The notes: a model not told the origin generated them from the sequence alone. DNA of 64,000 nucleotides from Streptomyces sp. NBC_00289 (GCF_041435115.1 NZ_CP108046.1:4526001-4590000); one strand, 5' to 3'. Positions 43,632-52,635 are shown, counted from the stretch's first letter. Made by a program: numbers and translations.

Positions 43632-44833
43632 GCTCACGCCCACGCGACTGGGAACCCCTGCACGACGGAGACCCGATTCCCGGAGACCCGTACGAAGTCG
43701 CGAGTCTCGGCAAGAAGCTGCGGAACATGGCCGACGAGATCGACAAGCAGTCCGGCAACATCAAGGCACTCGCTTCCGTCGACGGCTGGGACAGCGACGC
43801 GGGGCGCGCCTTCCACGAGATAGCCGACGGCTCGTCAGGACGACTCAAGCGGGCCTTCGAGCGCTACGACGAGGCCGCGAAGGCGCTGGGGACGAAAGTC
43901 GTCGACGGCGGCGAGTCCAAGGAGTACGCCAGCGAACTCCACCGCGCGCAGAAGGTCGCGGACAAGGCCCTCCAGAAGTACCGTGAGGCCGAGACTGACC
44001 ACAAGACCGCGGTCGGCGATCTCAAGCAGTACGAGGGCACAGTGCCCAGCCGTGACGACGTGACGGACCGCACCCGTCTGGCGAAGCAGCGCGACGCCGC
44101 GATGGACGTCATTCGCGAATGCCACAGCGAGATCGGCCGCGCGAAGATCATCCGCGATGACGCCGCGAGCGCCGCGGCCAAACACATCAAGAACGTCGTC
44201 CACCACGACGGCGTGCGCGATCCCGGCGGCATCATGAACTTCCTGGCGGACTGGGCGGACAGGTTCGCCAACCTGTCGGCGATCTTTTCCATTCTGGCCG
44301 TCATCTGTGCCTTCGTGCCGCCCCTACAGGTGCTGGCCCCGGTCTTCGCGGCGCTGGCCGTGATCACCAGCGCCCTCGCCCTGGCCGGTCACGCCTACGA
44401 TATGACGGTGCGTGGCGGTAAGTTCAGTGCGTCGAAGCTCTTCTTCGACGCACTGGGTGTGATGCCCGGCCTGGGTGCGCTGAAGGGCTTCCGAGCTCTG
44501 AAGGGCCTCAAAGGCCTGGGCAAGCTGCGTGGCCTCCGCTTCAGTGGGGGCGCGGCGCTCGAGGGCGTGGGTTTCAAATTCTTCAACGGAATCGCGGTCA
44601 ACACCGTGAACAAGATCCTTGTCAAGGCCGGACGGCCCGCCATCGCGGGCGAGAAGATCACCGCGGGAATCAAAACCGGCAGTTTCGCAAGCGCCATGGT
44701 GAAGATATTCACCGGTCACAACGGCGAATCCACGGGCGACCCCGGAGACCTGCCGAAGGTCACCCCAAGCCCGTCCCCTCAGCCGGCACCCAGGCCTCCG
44801 TCGGCGCCGTTCCACACTGCCCTCGCCCAGTAG
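43628..44833 (+). CDS. Toxin-less Rhs-head / LXG-like protein with hydrophobic segment
   Basis: This 401-residue protein starts RPRDWEPLHDGDPIPGDP, closely matching the head of both Rhs toxins (RDWxxLxxxxDPxPGDP). A helical bundle to about residue 190 is followed by a hydrophobic pair of helices (SAIFSILAVICAFVPPLQVL, VFAALAVITSALALAG) and a Gly/Lys/Leu repeat (LGALKGFRALKGLKGLGKL) like the one in the toxins. It then ends in a Pro-rich tail without Rhs repeats or toxin tip. It may be a secreted structural partner or adaptor, or an effector with an unrecognised activity. Confidence 0.78.
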   Translation: MSSRPRDWEPLHDGDPIPGDPYEVASLGKKLRNMADEIDKQSGNIKALASVDGWDSDAGRAFHEIADGSSGRLKRAFERYDEAAKALGTKVVDGGESKEYASELHRAQKVADKALQKYREAETDHKTAVGDLKQYEGTVPSRDDVTDRTRLAKQRDAAMDVIRECHSEIGRAKIIRDDAASAAAKHIKNVVHHDGVRDPGGIMNFLADWADRFANLSAIFSILAVICAFVPPLQVLAPVFAALAVITSALALAGHAYDMTVRGGKFSASKLFFDALGVMPGLGALKGFRALKGLKGLGKLRGLRFSGGAALEGVGFKFFNGIAVNTVNKILVKAGRPAIAGEKITAGIKTGSFASAMVKIFTGHNGESTGDPGDLPKVTPSPSPQPAPRPPSAPFHTALAQ

Positions 44834-44864
44834 AAGTCCGTACTGCCACAAGGAGTAGGCCGAG

Positions 44865-45443
44865 ATGTCCGAAGACGACCGCGAGCTCGAACCCGACGAG
44901 TACCGAGCACGGGCCGGCATCATCAGGAAGATGGTTCCCGGAGCCAACCTGGCCGCCGTGCCCGCTGCACGGGAGCTCGGCGAGTCCGAGGGCCGCCGCC
45001 TGGAGTTCGACTTCTTCGACGACGACGCGGTACTCAAGATGCTGCGCTTGCGCTACCTGGACCAGGAGAAACTGAACAGCGCCGGCATGTGGCTGGGAAT
45101 TCCCGCCGCGTTCGCCCTGGTCGGGATGTTCGTCTACTGGGGAGGTTACGTCCAGTATTGGGAGTCGTCGAAGAACCAGACGCTCTATTACGCTGCGTGC
45201 GGTGCCGTCGTCGCGTTCATCGTGCTTCTGTACGTCATCACGCTGACCCGGCACTGGGGTAATCGCCCCCGGCAGAAGGTACGGGCACGGGCCGCCGCGT
45301 ACCGGGCGATCGCCCACGTCGCGGTACGCCACGGAGCTGAACTCCCGGAGTTCTACCCGCATTACGGCCCGTACCCGTTCGCCGCCAATTTTCATTCCGA
45401 CGCCGAAGAACTCGAGCTTCCCGACGAGGCATCCTCCCGATGA
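44865..45443 (+). CDS. Two-span membrane protein of the type VII-like locus
   Basis: This 192-residue protein has a charged N-terminus, a TM pair (MWLGIPAAFALVGMFVYWG and LYYAACGAVVAFIVLLYVIT), then a cytoplasmic helix ARAAAYRAIAHVAVRHGAELPEF. The last pattern (AYR-x5-A-x2-HG-x3-P) also appears twice in the membrane protein at 40048-40988. The ATG is preceded by AAGGAG. It sits between the LXG-like gene and two small alpha/beta proteins and overlaps the next gene as ATGA. Function is unknown. Confidence 0.72.
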   Translation: MSEDDRELEPDEYRARAGIIRKMVPGANLAAVPAARELGESEGRRLEFDFFDDDAVLKMLRLRYLDQEKLNSAGMWLGIPAAFALVGMFVYWGGYVQYWESSKNQTLYYAACGAVVAFIVLLYVITLTRHWGNRPRQKVRARAAAYRAIAHVAVRHGAELPEFYPHYGPYPFAANFHSDAEELELPDEASSR

Positions 45444-46108
45444 GCACGGTGACAGCAGACAACCAGGTCGTCTCGGTCGTCGACGGTGAGGCCGTCAACG
45501 TCCGCTGGATCATGCCGGAGGGTTTCTTCGAGCTGCCCATGGACGTGGAGTCCACCGACCAGCTCGCCGACGAGCTGGTCGAGCTGGCACAGCGGGTGAT
45601 GCCCGGGGCGCCCGCGGACATGCAGTACCAGTGGGCCGCTCTGTGCGCCGGCAACTACGACGCCTTCGTCGAAGCCGGCGTCCAGTACGCCGGGTTCGTT
45701 CTGACCGAGGTGGACGGAACCCGCTGCACGGCGACCGTTCACGTGTCCCTCATGGACCTCGCTGAGGAAGCCCGGTTCAACCCGGTGCAGGCGACCATCG
45801 GCGCGCTCAGCGCGTTCGACCAGGGCGAGGTGCAGGAGATCGACCTGCCCTGCGGCCCCGCCGTCTCCTGGATCGGTACGCGGCAGGCGGCCATCGACGC
45901 GGCGCTCGCGCCTTCGGGCCACGACGAACCCTTCTGGACGTCGTTCATCCAGGTGCAGGCGCCGTTGCCCAACGGCACGGTCCTGGTACTGGAGATGGTG
46001 ACGCCGACGCAGGAAGGCTGGGACGTCTTCTCGTCCATGTTCGCGGGCGTCGTCAAGAGTGTCCGGTTCTTCGATGACGAGGGCAATCTGCTGGGGTCCT
46101 CCGAGTGA
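45440..46108 (+). CDS. Small alpha/beta protein, possible effector chaperone (paralogue A)
   Basis: This 222-residue acidic, soluble protein has no signal peptide. It begins with a strand and turn RWIMPEGFFELPM, then an amphipathic helix, the strands ATVHVSL and VLVLEMV, and ends with a helix FSSMFAGVVKSVRFF. The same P-x-x-F/W-F/W start and S-V/L-R-F/W ending occur in the next gene and in the gene upstream of rhs2. It is coupled to both neighbours by ATGA and GTGA overlaps. Confidence 0.65.
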   Translation: MSTVTADNQVVSVVDGEAVNVRWIMPEGFFELPMDVESTDQLADELVELAQRVMPGAPADMQYQWAALCAGNYDAFVEAGVQYAGFVLTEVDGTRCTATVHVSLMDLAEEARFNPVQATIGALSAFDQGEVQEIDLPCGPAVSWIGTRQAAIDAALAPSGHDEPFWTSFIQVQAPLPNGTVLVLEMVTPTQEGWDVFSSMFAGVVKSVRFFDDEGNLLGSSE

Positions 46109-46650
46109 CCGACGCACAGCCCCCGGAGGACTACCGCCTCCTCGTCCCCCGCGACTGGTTCCGGATCGATCTCACGCTGGACCGGTGGCGTCCCCAGCTC
46201 AAGAAGTTCGTCGACCAGCAGGTCGCGCAGCGGCCCATGTCGGCCGAGGCGCAGCGGGAACTCTGGACAGCCCTGCGCAACACCGCGGAGAGCGGCGTCG
46301 CGCAGGGGTCCCTGGAGCTCTTCCTGCGCACCGAGGCCTCGGTCGGCGCGTCGACTCCGGCGACCCTGCTGATCTCACTGCTCCCCATGCGGGGAGCCCT
46401 GAACGCCCCACCGAAGGAACTCGCCGAGTCACTGGCGATCCGCAGGCAGGACACGGCGGACGTGTCGGTCACCGCGCTCCCGGCGGGGAACGCGGTACGC
46501 GTCTCCACCACGACCACGCTGGACTACTACGTCTACATGCCCGGCGAGGTGGGTTACCTGCTGTTGGCCTTCACCGTCCCGCTGAGCGGCGTGAAAAGCC
46601 CCATGGGCGAACTGTGCGAGGCCATCGCCGCCTCCCTGCGGTGGGTGTGA
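46105..46650 (+). CDS. Small alpha/beta protein, possible effector chaperone (paralogue B)
   Basis: This 181-residue protein begins YRLLVPRDWFRIDL, has a helical middle, strands ATLLISLLPM and YLLLAFTVPL and ends with the helix LCEAIAASLRWV. Its layout parallels the previous gene and the gene at 31941. The GTG overlaps the previous stop as GTGA. It is the last gene of the operon and is followed by a strong terminator. Confidence 0.65.
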   Translation: MTDAQPPEDYRLLVPRDWFRIDLTLDRWRPQLKKFVDQQVAQRPMSAEAQRELWTALRNTAESGVAQGSLELFLRTEASVGASTPATLLISLLPMRGALNAPPKELAESLAIRRQDTADVSVTALPAGNAVRVSTTTTLDYYVYMPGEVGYLLLAFTVPLSGVKSPMGELCEAIAASLRWV

Positions 46651-46700
46651 CACACAGGTGACGCGGATCCGCGCGACGGTGGGCGCGGGCGAAGCGGAGT

Positions 46701-46738
46701 GGGAGGTGGGGCTGCCCTGAGTGGTCGCCCCACCTCCC
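46701..46738. terminator. Strong hairpin terminator between convergent genes
   Basis: GGGAGGTGGGGC (46701-46712) and GCCCCACCTCCC (46727-46738) form a perfect 12-bp stem with a 14-base loop. It lies between the rightward operon end (46650) and the leftward WXG100 gene end (46760), so it can serve both. Confidence 0.85.
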
Positions 46739-46759
46739 TGCCGCAGGAGGAGAGTCCTG

Positions 46760-47059
46760 CTACTTCTTCGCCGACTTCGCCAGCTCGTCGTCGATCTGCT
46801 CGAACTTGTCGGCGGCCATGGTCAGGTAGTCGCCCATGCCGTCGAGACCGTCGAGGGTGTCCTTCGTGCCGCGCACGAACTCGTCGAAGTTCTCGTCGAA
46901 GGCCTTCGACGAGCTCTTGGTGACGTATCCGGACTCGACGAGGTTGGCGATGTACTTGCGCAGGCCGTCCAGCTTCTCCTGGAGCTTTTCCTTCTCCTTC
47001 ACGACATGCTTGGCCGCGTCCCGCATGTCCTGATATGTGACGTCAAGGTCCTTGGCCAT
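46760..47059 (-). CDS. WXG100 family protein (ESAT-6-like)
   Basis: This 99-residue helical hairpin protein begins MAKDLDVTYQDMRDAAKHVV and ends DKFEQIDDELAKSAKK. The central turn lacks the canonical Trp-x-Gly: in its place is VESGYVTKSSSKAFDENF, a GYxTxxSxxF layout seen in many actinobacterial WXG100 proteins. It is divergent from the EccC/EssC-like ATPase gene, 298 bases away, which fits its role as a substrate of that ATPase. Confidence 0.82.
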   Translation of the reverse strand: MAKDLDVTYQDMRDAAKHVVKEKEKLQEKLDGLRKYIANLVESGYVTKSSSKAFDENFDEFVRGTKDTLDGLDGMGDYLTMAADKFEQIDDELAKSAKK

Positions 47060-47357
47060 GAAGCCGCTCCCTCTTCAACACGCCGCAGGGCCAACCCCCG
47101 TGGCTCCCTGTACGCGGACGCCGAGGTCTGTGACACGACCGGTGTGATCGTCCGCTCTTGAGGCAGCAGCTTACGGGTGTGGCCAGAGGTGTCACAGCCC
47201 CGGTCTGTGAACAAGGCGTCGTGAGCTGGTGCACAGTCAGTTGCCATCGGGAAGGTCGCGACAGACCTGTTGCCGTGCCGTGACGCGGAGCGGATATCGT
47301 CGGTTCCGGTGTGGCCTGCGATGTGGAAGCGGTCACGGGGGCCATGGGAGGACAAGC

Positions 47358-50300
47358 GTGCGCCTGACTCTGACCGTCGTCGATCCGTTCGGCGGGGGCG
47401 CCGCCGACGTCGTACTCGATGCCGATCCCGAGTCCACGGTGGGGGACATCGCGCAGGAGCTGGCCCAGCAGGTGGGGGCGACCGGTGCCCAGGTCATTCC
47501 GCTCGGGCATCATCACCAGCTGCCCGCCAACAACGCCCCGTTGGTCTACGTGGACGGGTACGCCGTCGATCCGGCCGCCACGGTGGTGGGGTCGCCGCTG
47601 CGGGACGGGGCCGTCGTCAGTCTCCAGGACCCCGCCGGCTGTCTGCCCGGCGAGCCGACCGGGTTGGTCGAACTCCGCGTCGTCGGCGGTCCGGTGGCCG
47701 GATTCGTGCACCGGCTCGGCGTCGGGCGGTACGACATCGGCAGCGGACCGGCCTCGTACATCCGCGTGGACGACCCGGAAGTCCCCGCACGTGCTCTGAC
47801 GTTGTCAGTTGCAACCGATGGCACCTGCCAAGTCGCCGTGCACGCGGACAAGGACGGCGTGACTCTCGACGGGGCGGCCGTCGACGGGGACGCGTGGCCG
47901 CTCGGCGGGCAGATCGCCGTCGGCAACTCCCTGCTCGAGCTGACCCGTTACGTCGCGCCCAACGCCGCGCTCAAATGGTCCGACGACGGCATCGGGCTCG
48001 ACTACAACCGGCCGCCGCGGCTGCGTCCGCCGGAGCGGCAGACCAAGTTCCGGCTGCCGTCACCGCCCCGGGACTACGAGGCCCGGCCGCTGCCCTGGCT
48101 GATGGCCCTGACCCCGCTCGTCGGCGCCATCGTGTCCGTGCTGGTCTTCCAGCGCTGGTACTACCTGATCATGGCGGGTCTGAGCCCGCTGCTGCTGTTC
48201 GCCAACTACTTCAACGACAAGAAGCACGGGCGCAAGTCCCATGCCAAGCAGGTCAAGGAGTACAACGAGCAGAAGGAGCGGATCGAGAAGGACGCCCAGG
48301 ACGCCCTTGTCGCCGAGCGCAACGACCGTCGCCATGCCGTGCCCGACCCCGCCACCGTCCTGTCCCTCGGGACCGGGCCGCGGACCCGGCTGTGGGAACG
48401 GCGGCGCACCGACCGTGACCATCTGCTCCTGCGCGTGGGTACCGGCCAGGTGTCCTCCGAGGTCGTCCTCGACGACCCCGAGCAGGACGAGCACCGGCGC
48501 CAGGTGACCTGGAAGATCGAGGACGCGCCCGTCTCCCTGTCCCTGCGCTCGCTCGGTGTCATCGGCATGGCCGGTCCCGGCGACTCGGCCCGGGCGATGG
48601 GCCGTTGGGCCGTCGCGCAGACCGCCGCCCTCCACAGCCCCATGGACGTGCAGTTCTACCTGCTCAGCGAGAACAGCGCGCAGAGCAGCTGGGACTGGAC
48701 GCGCTGGCTGCCGCACGCCAAGCCGGGCGGCAGCCAGGACATCAACGTGCTCATCGGCACCGACGCCGAGACCGTCGGCGCCCGGATCGGCGAGCTGACG
48801 CAGATCCTCGACGCCCGCAAGAAGGCCGCCGAGCAGAACCGCGGGCAGGGCACCACCTTCAGCGAGCCGGACATCGTCGTCGTATGGGACGGTTCACGGC
48901 GGCTCCGGTCCCTGCCGGGTGCCGTACGGCTGCTGCGCGAAGGCCCCGCGGTCTCCATGTACGCCCTCTGCCTGGACGCCGAGGAGCGGTTCCTGCCCGG
49001 TGAGTGCCAGGCGTTCGTCGTCGCGGAGCCCAAGGCGCAGGAGTACGACGTGGAGGCCGCGCAGGCCGTCCAGCCGCAGCAGGCCGCCGGCGGCTTCCCC
49101 TCCTTCCAGGCCTGGCACACGGGTGGCAGCGAGCCCGAACGGCAGGCGCAGGCGGAGGAGTTGAGGCTGCGGGTCGAGGAGGCCGGCGCCGAGCGCGTCA
49201 AGGAGGTGCGGCCCGACTTCGTGTCGCCCGCCTGGTGCCTGCGGCTCGCCCGTTCCCTGTCCCCGCTGCGCGACATCAGCGGCGAGACCGAGGACTCGGC
49301 GCTTCCGGCCTCGAGCCGGCTGCTCGACGTGCTCCAGCTGGAGCCGCCGACGAGCGACGCGATCGTCGCGCGGTGGCGTATGGGCGGGCAGTCGACGATG
49401 GCCGTCATCGGTGAGTCGTACGACGGCCCGTTCGGTATCGACATGCGCAAGGACGGTCCGCACGGTCTGATCGCCGGCACGACCGGATCGGGTAAGTCGG
49501 AGCTGCTGCAGACCATCGTGGCAGCGCTCGCCGTCGCCAACACGCCCGAGAACATGACCTTCGTCCTCGTCGACTACAAGGGTGGCTCGGCGTTCAAGGA
49601 CTGTGTGAAGCTGCCGCACACCGTCGGCATGGTGACCGACCTCGACGCCCACCTCGTGGAGCGCGCGCTCGAATCGCTGGGTGCCGAGCTGAAGCGGCGC
49701 GAGCACATTCTCGCCGCCGCCGACGCCAAGGACATCGAGGACTATCAGGACCTGGTGCGCCGGGACCCGTCGCACCCGCCGGTCCCCCGACTGCTCATCG
49801 TCATCGACGAGTTCGCGTCCATGGTCCGCGACCTGCCGGACTTCGTCACCGGTCTGGTCAACATCGCCCAGCGAGGCCGTTCGCTCGGTATCCACCTGCT
49901 GCTGGCCACGCAGCGTCCGAGCGGTGTCGTCAGCCCGGAGATCCGGGCCAACACCAACCTCCGTATCGCCCTGCGCGTGACGGACGGCGGTGAGTCCAGC
50001 GACGTGATCGACTCCCCCGAGGCCGGTCACATCTCCAAGAGCACGCCGGGCCGCGCGTACGTCCGGCTCGGTCACGCCTCCCTCGTGCCCTTCCAGTCCG
50101 GCCGTGTCGGGGGACGTCGGCCGGGGGCGGCCGACCCGCAGGCCCTGATGCCCTGGGTGGGTCCGTTGTCCTGGGAGGACCTCGGCCGCTCCGCGCTGGC
50201 GAAGCCGAAGACGGAGTCCCGCGAGGACGAGGAGATCACCGACCTCAAGGTCCTCGTCGACGCGGTCCGCGACGCCAACCAGTCGCTCGGCATACCGGCC

Positions 50301-51908
50301 CAGCACAGCCCGTGGCTGCCCGCACTCTCCGAGACGCTGCTGCTCGACGAGATCGAGATGCCGGCCCGCTCGCTCGCCCCCGGCAAGCTGGCACCGGCGC
50401 CGTTCGGCGTCGAGGACCTGCCGGCCGACCAGGCCCGCCGCCCGGTCGTGGTGGACTTCTCGACCTTCGGCCACCTGATGATCGGCGGTGCGCCGCGCAG
50501 CGGCCGCTCGCAGATCCTGCGCACCCTCGCGGGCTCCCTGGCGCGCACCCACTCCACGGCCGATGTGCACCTGTACGGCATCGACTGCGGCAACGGCGCC
50601 CTCAACGCGCTGACCCGGCTGCCGCACTGCGGCGCGGTCGTCAGCCGTAACCAGACCGAGCGGGTGATCCGGCTCGTCAACCGGCTCAAGGGCGAACTGT
50701 CCCGCCGCCAGGACCTGTTGGCGGAGAAGGGCTTCGCCGACATCGGCGAGCAGCGGGCGGCGGCCGCCGAGGACGAGCGGCTGCCGCACATCGTGGTGCT
50801 GCTCGACCGCTGGGAGGGCTGGGTGCCCACGCTCGGCGAGGTCGACCACGGTTCGCTGACGGACGAGTTGCAGACGATGATGCGCGAGGGCGCGAGCGTC
50901 GGCATCCACCTGGTCCTGACCGGTGACCGGACGCTGCTCGTCGGCCGTATCGCGACCCTCACCGAGGACAAGTACGGCCTGCGGCTGGCCGACCGCAGCG
51001 ACTTCACCACGCTTGGCATCCCGGCCCGCAAGGTGCCCGAGGAGATCCCGCCGGGCCGCGGCTACCGCAACGAGTCGGGGACGGAGACACAGTTCGCGCT
51101 GCTGTCCGAGGACACCACCGGCCAGGGCCAGGCCGCCGCGCTGTCCGCGATCGGTGAGGCGGCGATGGCACGCGACACCGCCGTGCCCCGTTCCCGGCGT
51201 CCGTTCCGGGTGGACAGCCTGCCGAGCCGGGTCTCCTTCGCGGACGCCTGGGAGATGCGGGACCCGGAGGCCTCCCGCTCCCGGCTGTGGGCGCTGGCCG
51301 GCATCGGCGGCGACGAGATCGTCGGCTTCGGCCCCGACCTCGCCGCGGGCGTACCGACGTTCGTGGTCGCGGGCCCTGCCAAGTCGGGCCGGTCCACGGT
51401 CCTGATGAACTTCGCCCAGTCGTATCTGGGCCAGGGGGTGCGCCTGGTCGTCGCGGCCCCCCGCCAGTCCCCGCTGCGTCAACTGGACGGCGTGGACGGC
51501 GTGCTGAAGGTGTTCACCGGCGACGACATCGACGAGGACGAGTTCGAGGAGCTCATCGACCAGGCGTCGCTGGAAGAGCCGATCGCCGTCCTGATCGACG
51601 ACGGCGAGATCCTCGAGGACTGCGACGCCGAGGGCCACATGAAGCGGATCGTCTCCCGCGGCGCCGAACGCGGCCTCGCCCTGGTCATCGCCGGTGACGA
51701 GGAGGACGTGTGCAGCGGCTTCTCCGGCTGGCAGGTCGACGCCAAGAAGGGCCGACGAGGCATCCTGCTCTCCCCTCAGGAGTCGTCGAGCGGCGACCTC
51801 ATCGGCGTACGGCTGTCGCGCAGTCTGGTCGGCGGTCAGGTCGCCCCGGGCAAGGGCATGCTGCACCTGGGCGACGGCGAACTGCGGACGGTGGTCGTGC
51901 CCGGGTGA
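47358..51908 (+). CDS. FtsK/SpoIIIE-type ESX secretion ATPase (EccC/EssC-like) with N-terminal ubiquitin-like and FHA regions
   Basis: This 1516-residue protein is the motor of type VII secretion. Residues 1-90 look like a YukD/ubiquitin-like fold (TVGDIAQEL, then DPAATVVGSPLRDGAVVSL). An FHA-like region at about 105-200 is next (VGRYDIGSGPASYIRVDDPEV), then two TM helices at 245-285. Three ATPase modules follow: the first with Walker A GTTGSGKSE (about 706) and VIDEFASM (about 814); the second and third with GGAPRSGRS (about 1042) and AGPAKSGRST (about 1337), where Arg replaces the Walker Lys. The GTG follows GGGAGGAC. The domain order is nearer the firmicute EssC than mycobacterial EccC. 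Confidence 0.92.
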   Translation: MRLTLTVVDPFGGGAADVVLDADPESTVGDIAQELAQQVGATGAQVIPLGHHHQLPANNAPLVYVDGYAVDPAATVVGSPLRDGAVVSLQDPAGCLPGEPTGLVELRVVGGPVAGFVHRLGVGRYDIGSGPASYIRVDDPEVPARALTLSVATDGTCQVAVHADKDGVTLDGAAVDGDAWPLGGQIAVGNSLLELTRYVAPNAALKWSDDGIGLDYNRPPRLRPPERQTKFRLPSPPRDYEARPLPWLMALTPLVGAIVSVLVFQRWYYLIMAGLSPLLLFANYFNDKKHGRKSHAKQVKEYNEQKERIEKDAQDALVAERNDRRHAVPDPATVLSLGTGPRTRLWERRRTDRDHLLLRVGTGQVSSEVVLDDPEQDEHRRQVTWKIEDAPVSLSLRSLGVIGMAGPGDSARAMGRWAVAQTAALHSPMDVQFYLLSENSAQSSWDWTRWLPHAKPGGSQDINVLIGTDAETVGARIGELTQILDARKKAAEQNRGQGTTFSEPDIVVVWDGSRRLRSLPGAVRLLREGPAVSMYALCLDAEERFLPGECQAFVVAEPKAQEYDVEAAQAVQPQQAAGGFPSFQAWHTGGSEPERQAQAEELRLRVEEAGAERVKEVRPDFVSPAWCLRLARSLSPLRDISGETEDSALPASSRLLDVLQLEPPTSDAIVARWRMGGQSTMAVIGESYDGPFGIDMRKDGPHGLIAGTTGSGKSELLQTIVAALAVANTPENMTFVLVDYKGGSAFKDCVKLPHTVGMVTDLDAHLVERALESLGAELKRREHILAAADAKDIEDYQDLVRRDPSHPPVPRLLIVIDEFASMVRDLPDFVTGLVNIAQRGRSLGIHLLLATQRPSGVVSPEIRANTNLRIALRVTDGGESSDVIDSPEAGHISKSTPGRAYVRLGHASLVPFQSGRVGGRRPGAADPQALMPWVGPLSWEDLGRSALAKPKTESREDEEITDLKVLVDAVRDANQSLGIPAQHSPWLPALSETLLLDEIEMPARSLAPGKLAPAPFGVEDLPADQARRPVVVDFSTFGHLMIGGAPRSGRSQILRTLAGSLARTHSTADVHLYGIDCGNGALNALTRLPHCGAVVSRNQTERVIRLVNRLKGELSRRQDLLAEKGFADIGEQRAAAAEDERLPHIVVLLDRWEGWVPTLGEVDHGSLTDELQTMMREGASVGIHLVLTGDRTLLVGRIATLTEDKYGLRLADRSDFTTLGIPARKVPEEIPPGRGYRNESGTETQFALLSEDTTGQGQAAALSAIGEAAMARDTAVPRSRRPFRVDSLPSRVSFADAWEMRDPEASRSRLWALAGIGGDEIVGFGPDLAAGVPTFVVAGPAKSGRSTVLMNFAQSYLGQGVRLVVAAPRQSPLRQLDGVDGVLKVFTGDDIDEDEFEELIDQASLEEPIAVLIDDGEILEDCDAEGHMKRIVSRGAERGLALVIAGDEEDVCSGFSGWQVDAKKGRRGILLSPQESSSGDLIGVRLSRSLVGGQVAPGKGMLHLGDGELRTVVVPG

Positions 51909-51951
51909 CCCGGCGAGTGACCGGAACACCGGGCGAGTGGAGGAGCCAGGC

Positions 51952-52635
51952 GTGAGCGGGGGATCGGCCCGTCCCAAGCGGCGGAGGGCGGCGGGGGCCG
52001 CGCTGCGGTACGAGCACCGGCGCGAGGGACCGGCCGCCTCCGGGGCCGGGAAGAAGCGCGGCCGGGACCGGGTGTTCGGCTGCCTGATGCTCCCCGCCTT
52101 CCTCGCCGTCCTCGCGCCCGTGATCCTCACCGAGATGTACTGGGGCGACGACATCTGGGGCGACTTCGCTCCCTCGTGGCCCGGCGGCGCCTACGCCTTC
52201 GCCGCCACCGTCGGCGCGCTGGTTCCCCTGGACCTCGCCCTCTTCGTGGCCCCGCTGACGCGTATGAACTGGAAGCGGAGCAAGTCCCGTTCACTGGCCT
52301 GGGCCGCCGCTTCCCTCCCGGGCCTGGCCGGCGGCTGGTTCATCGCGGGTGTGATCGGCGCGACCTGGCGGCCCAAGCGGCGCCGCGACTGGGACGCCGA
52401 CTGCCACGGCCGCGGCGGGCCGTGCTGGGTGCACGACGAGTTCCCCTACCTGTGGGCCGCGGGCCTCGTCGCCACCGTGGCCGTGGCCGCGCTCCTGATC
52501 GTGGTGCTCGTCGCGTACGTCAAGCGGCGCGATGCGGGGACCGGGCCCGCTACCCGACCTTCGACATCCGCGCCACCGGCCGACCCTCCGCCTCGCTCTC
52601 CGAGCCGTACTTCAGGTCGTCGCCGACCGGGGTGA
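51952..52635 (+). CDS. Multi-span membrane protein next to the EccC/EssC-like ATPase
   Basis: This 227-residue protein has a basic N-terminus (RPKRRRAAGAALRYEHRR), then about four helices (including FGCLMLPAFLAVLAPVILTE, YAFAATVGALVPLDLALFVA, LAGGWFIAGVIG and LVATVAVAALLIVVLVAYV) and a Pro/Ser-rich tail. Two cysteines in the outer loop (DADCHGRGGPCW) may pair. The GTG follows GTGGAGGAG. It begins 43 bases after the ATPase and its 3' end overlaps the convergent kinase gene by 86 bases. It may be part of the secretion channel, but it matches no ESX component that I know. Confidence 0.7.
   Translation: MSGGSARPKRRRAAGAALRYEHRREGPAASGAGKKRGRDRVFGCLMLPAFLAVLAPVILTEMYWGDDIWGDFAPSWPGGAYAFAATVGALVPLDLALFVAPLTRMNWKRSKSRSLAWAAASLPGLAGGWFIAGVIGATWRPKRRRDWDADCHGRGGPCWVHDEFPYLWAAGLVATVAVAALLIVVLVAYVKRRDAGTGPATRPSTSAPPADPPPRSPSRTSGRRRPG

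Noticed and set aside
48894..52154. A frame of over 1000 codons on the minus strand opposite the EccC/EssC gene
   Set aside because: It is an antisense shadow caused by G/C at third codon positions; it has no motif and overlaps a clear ATPase gene.
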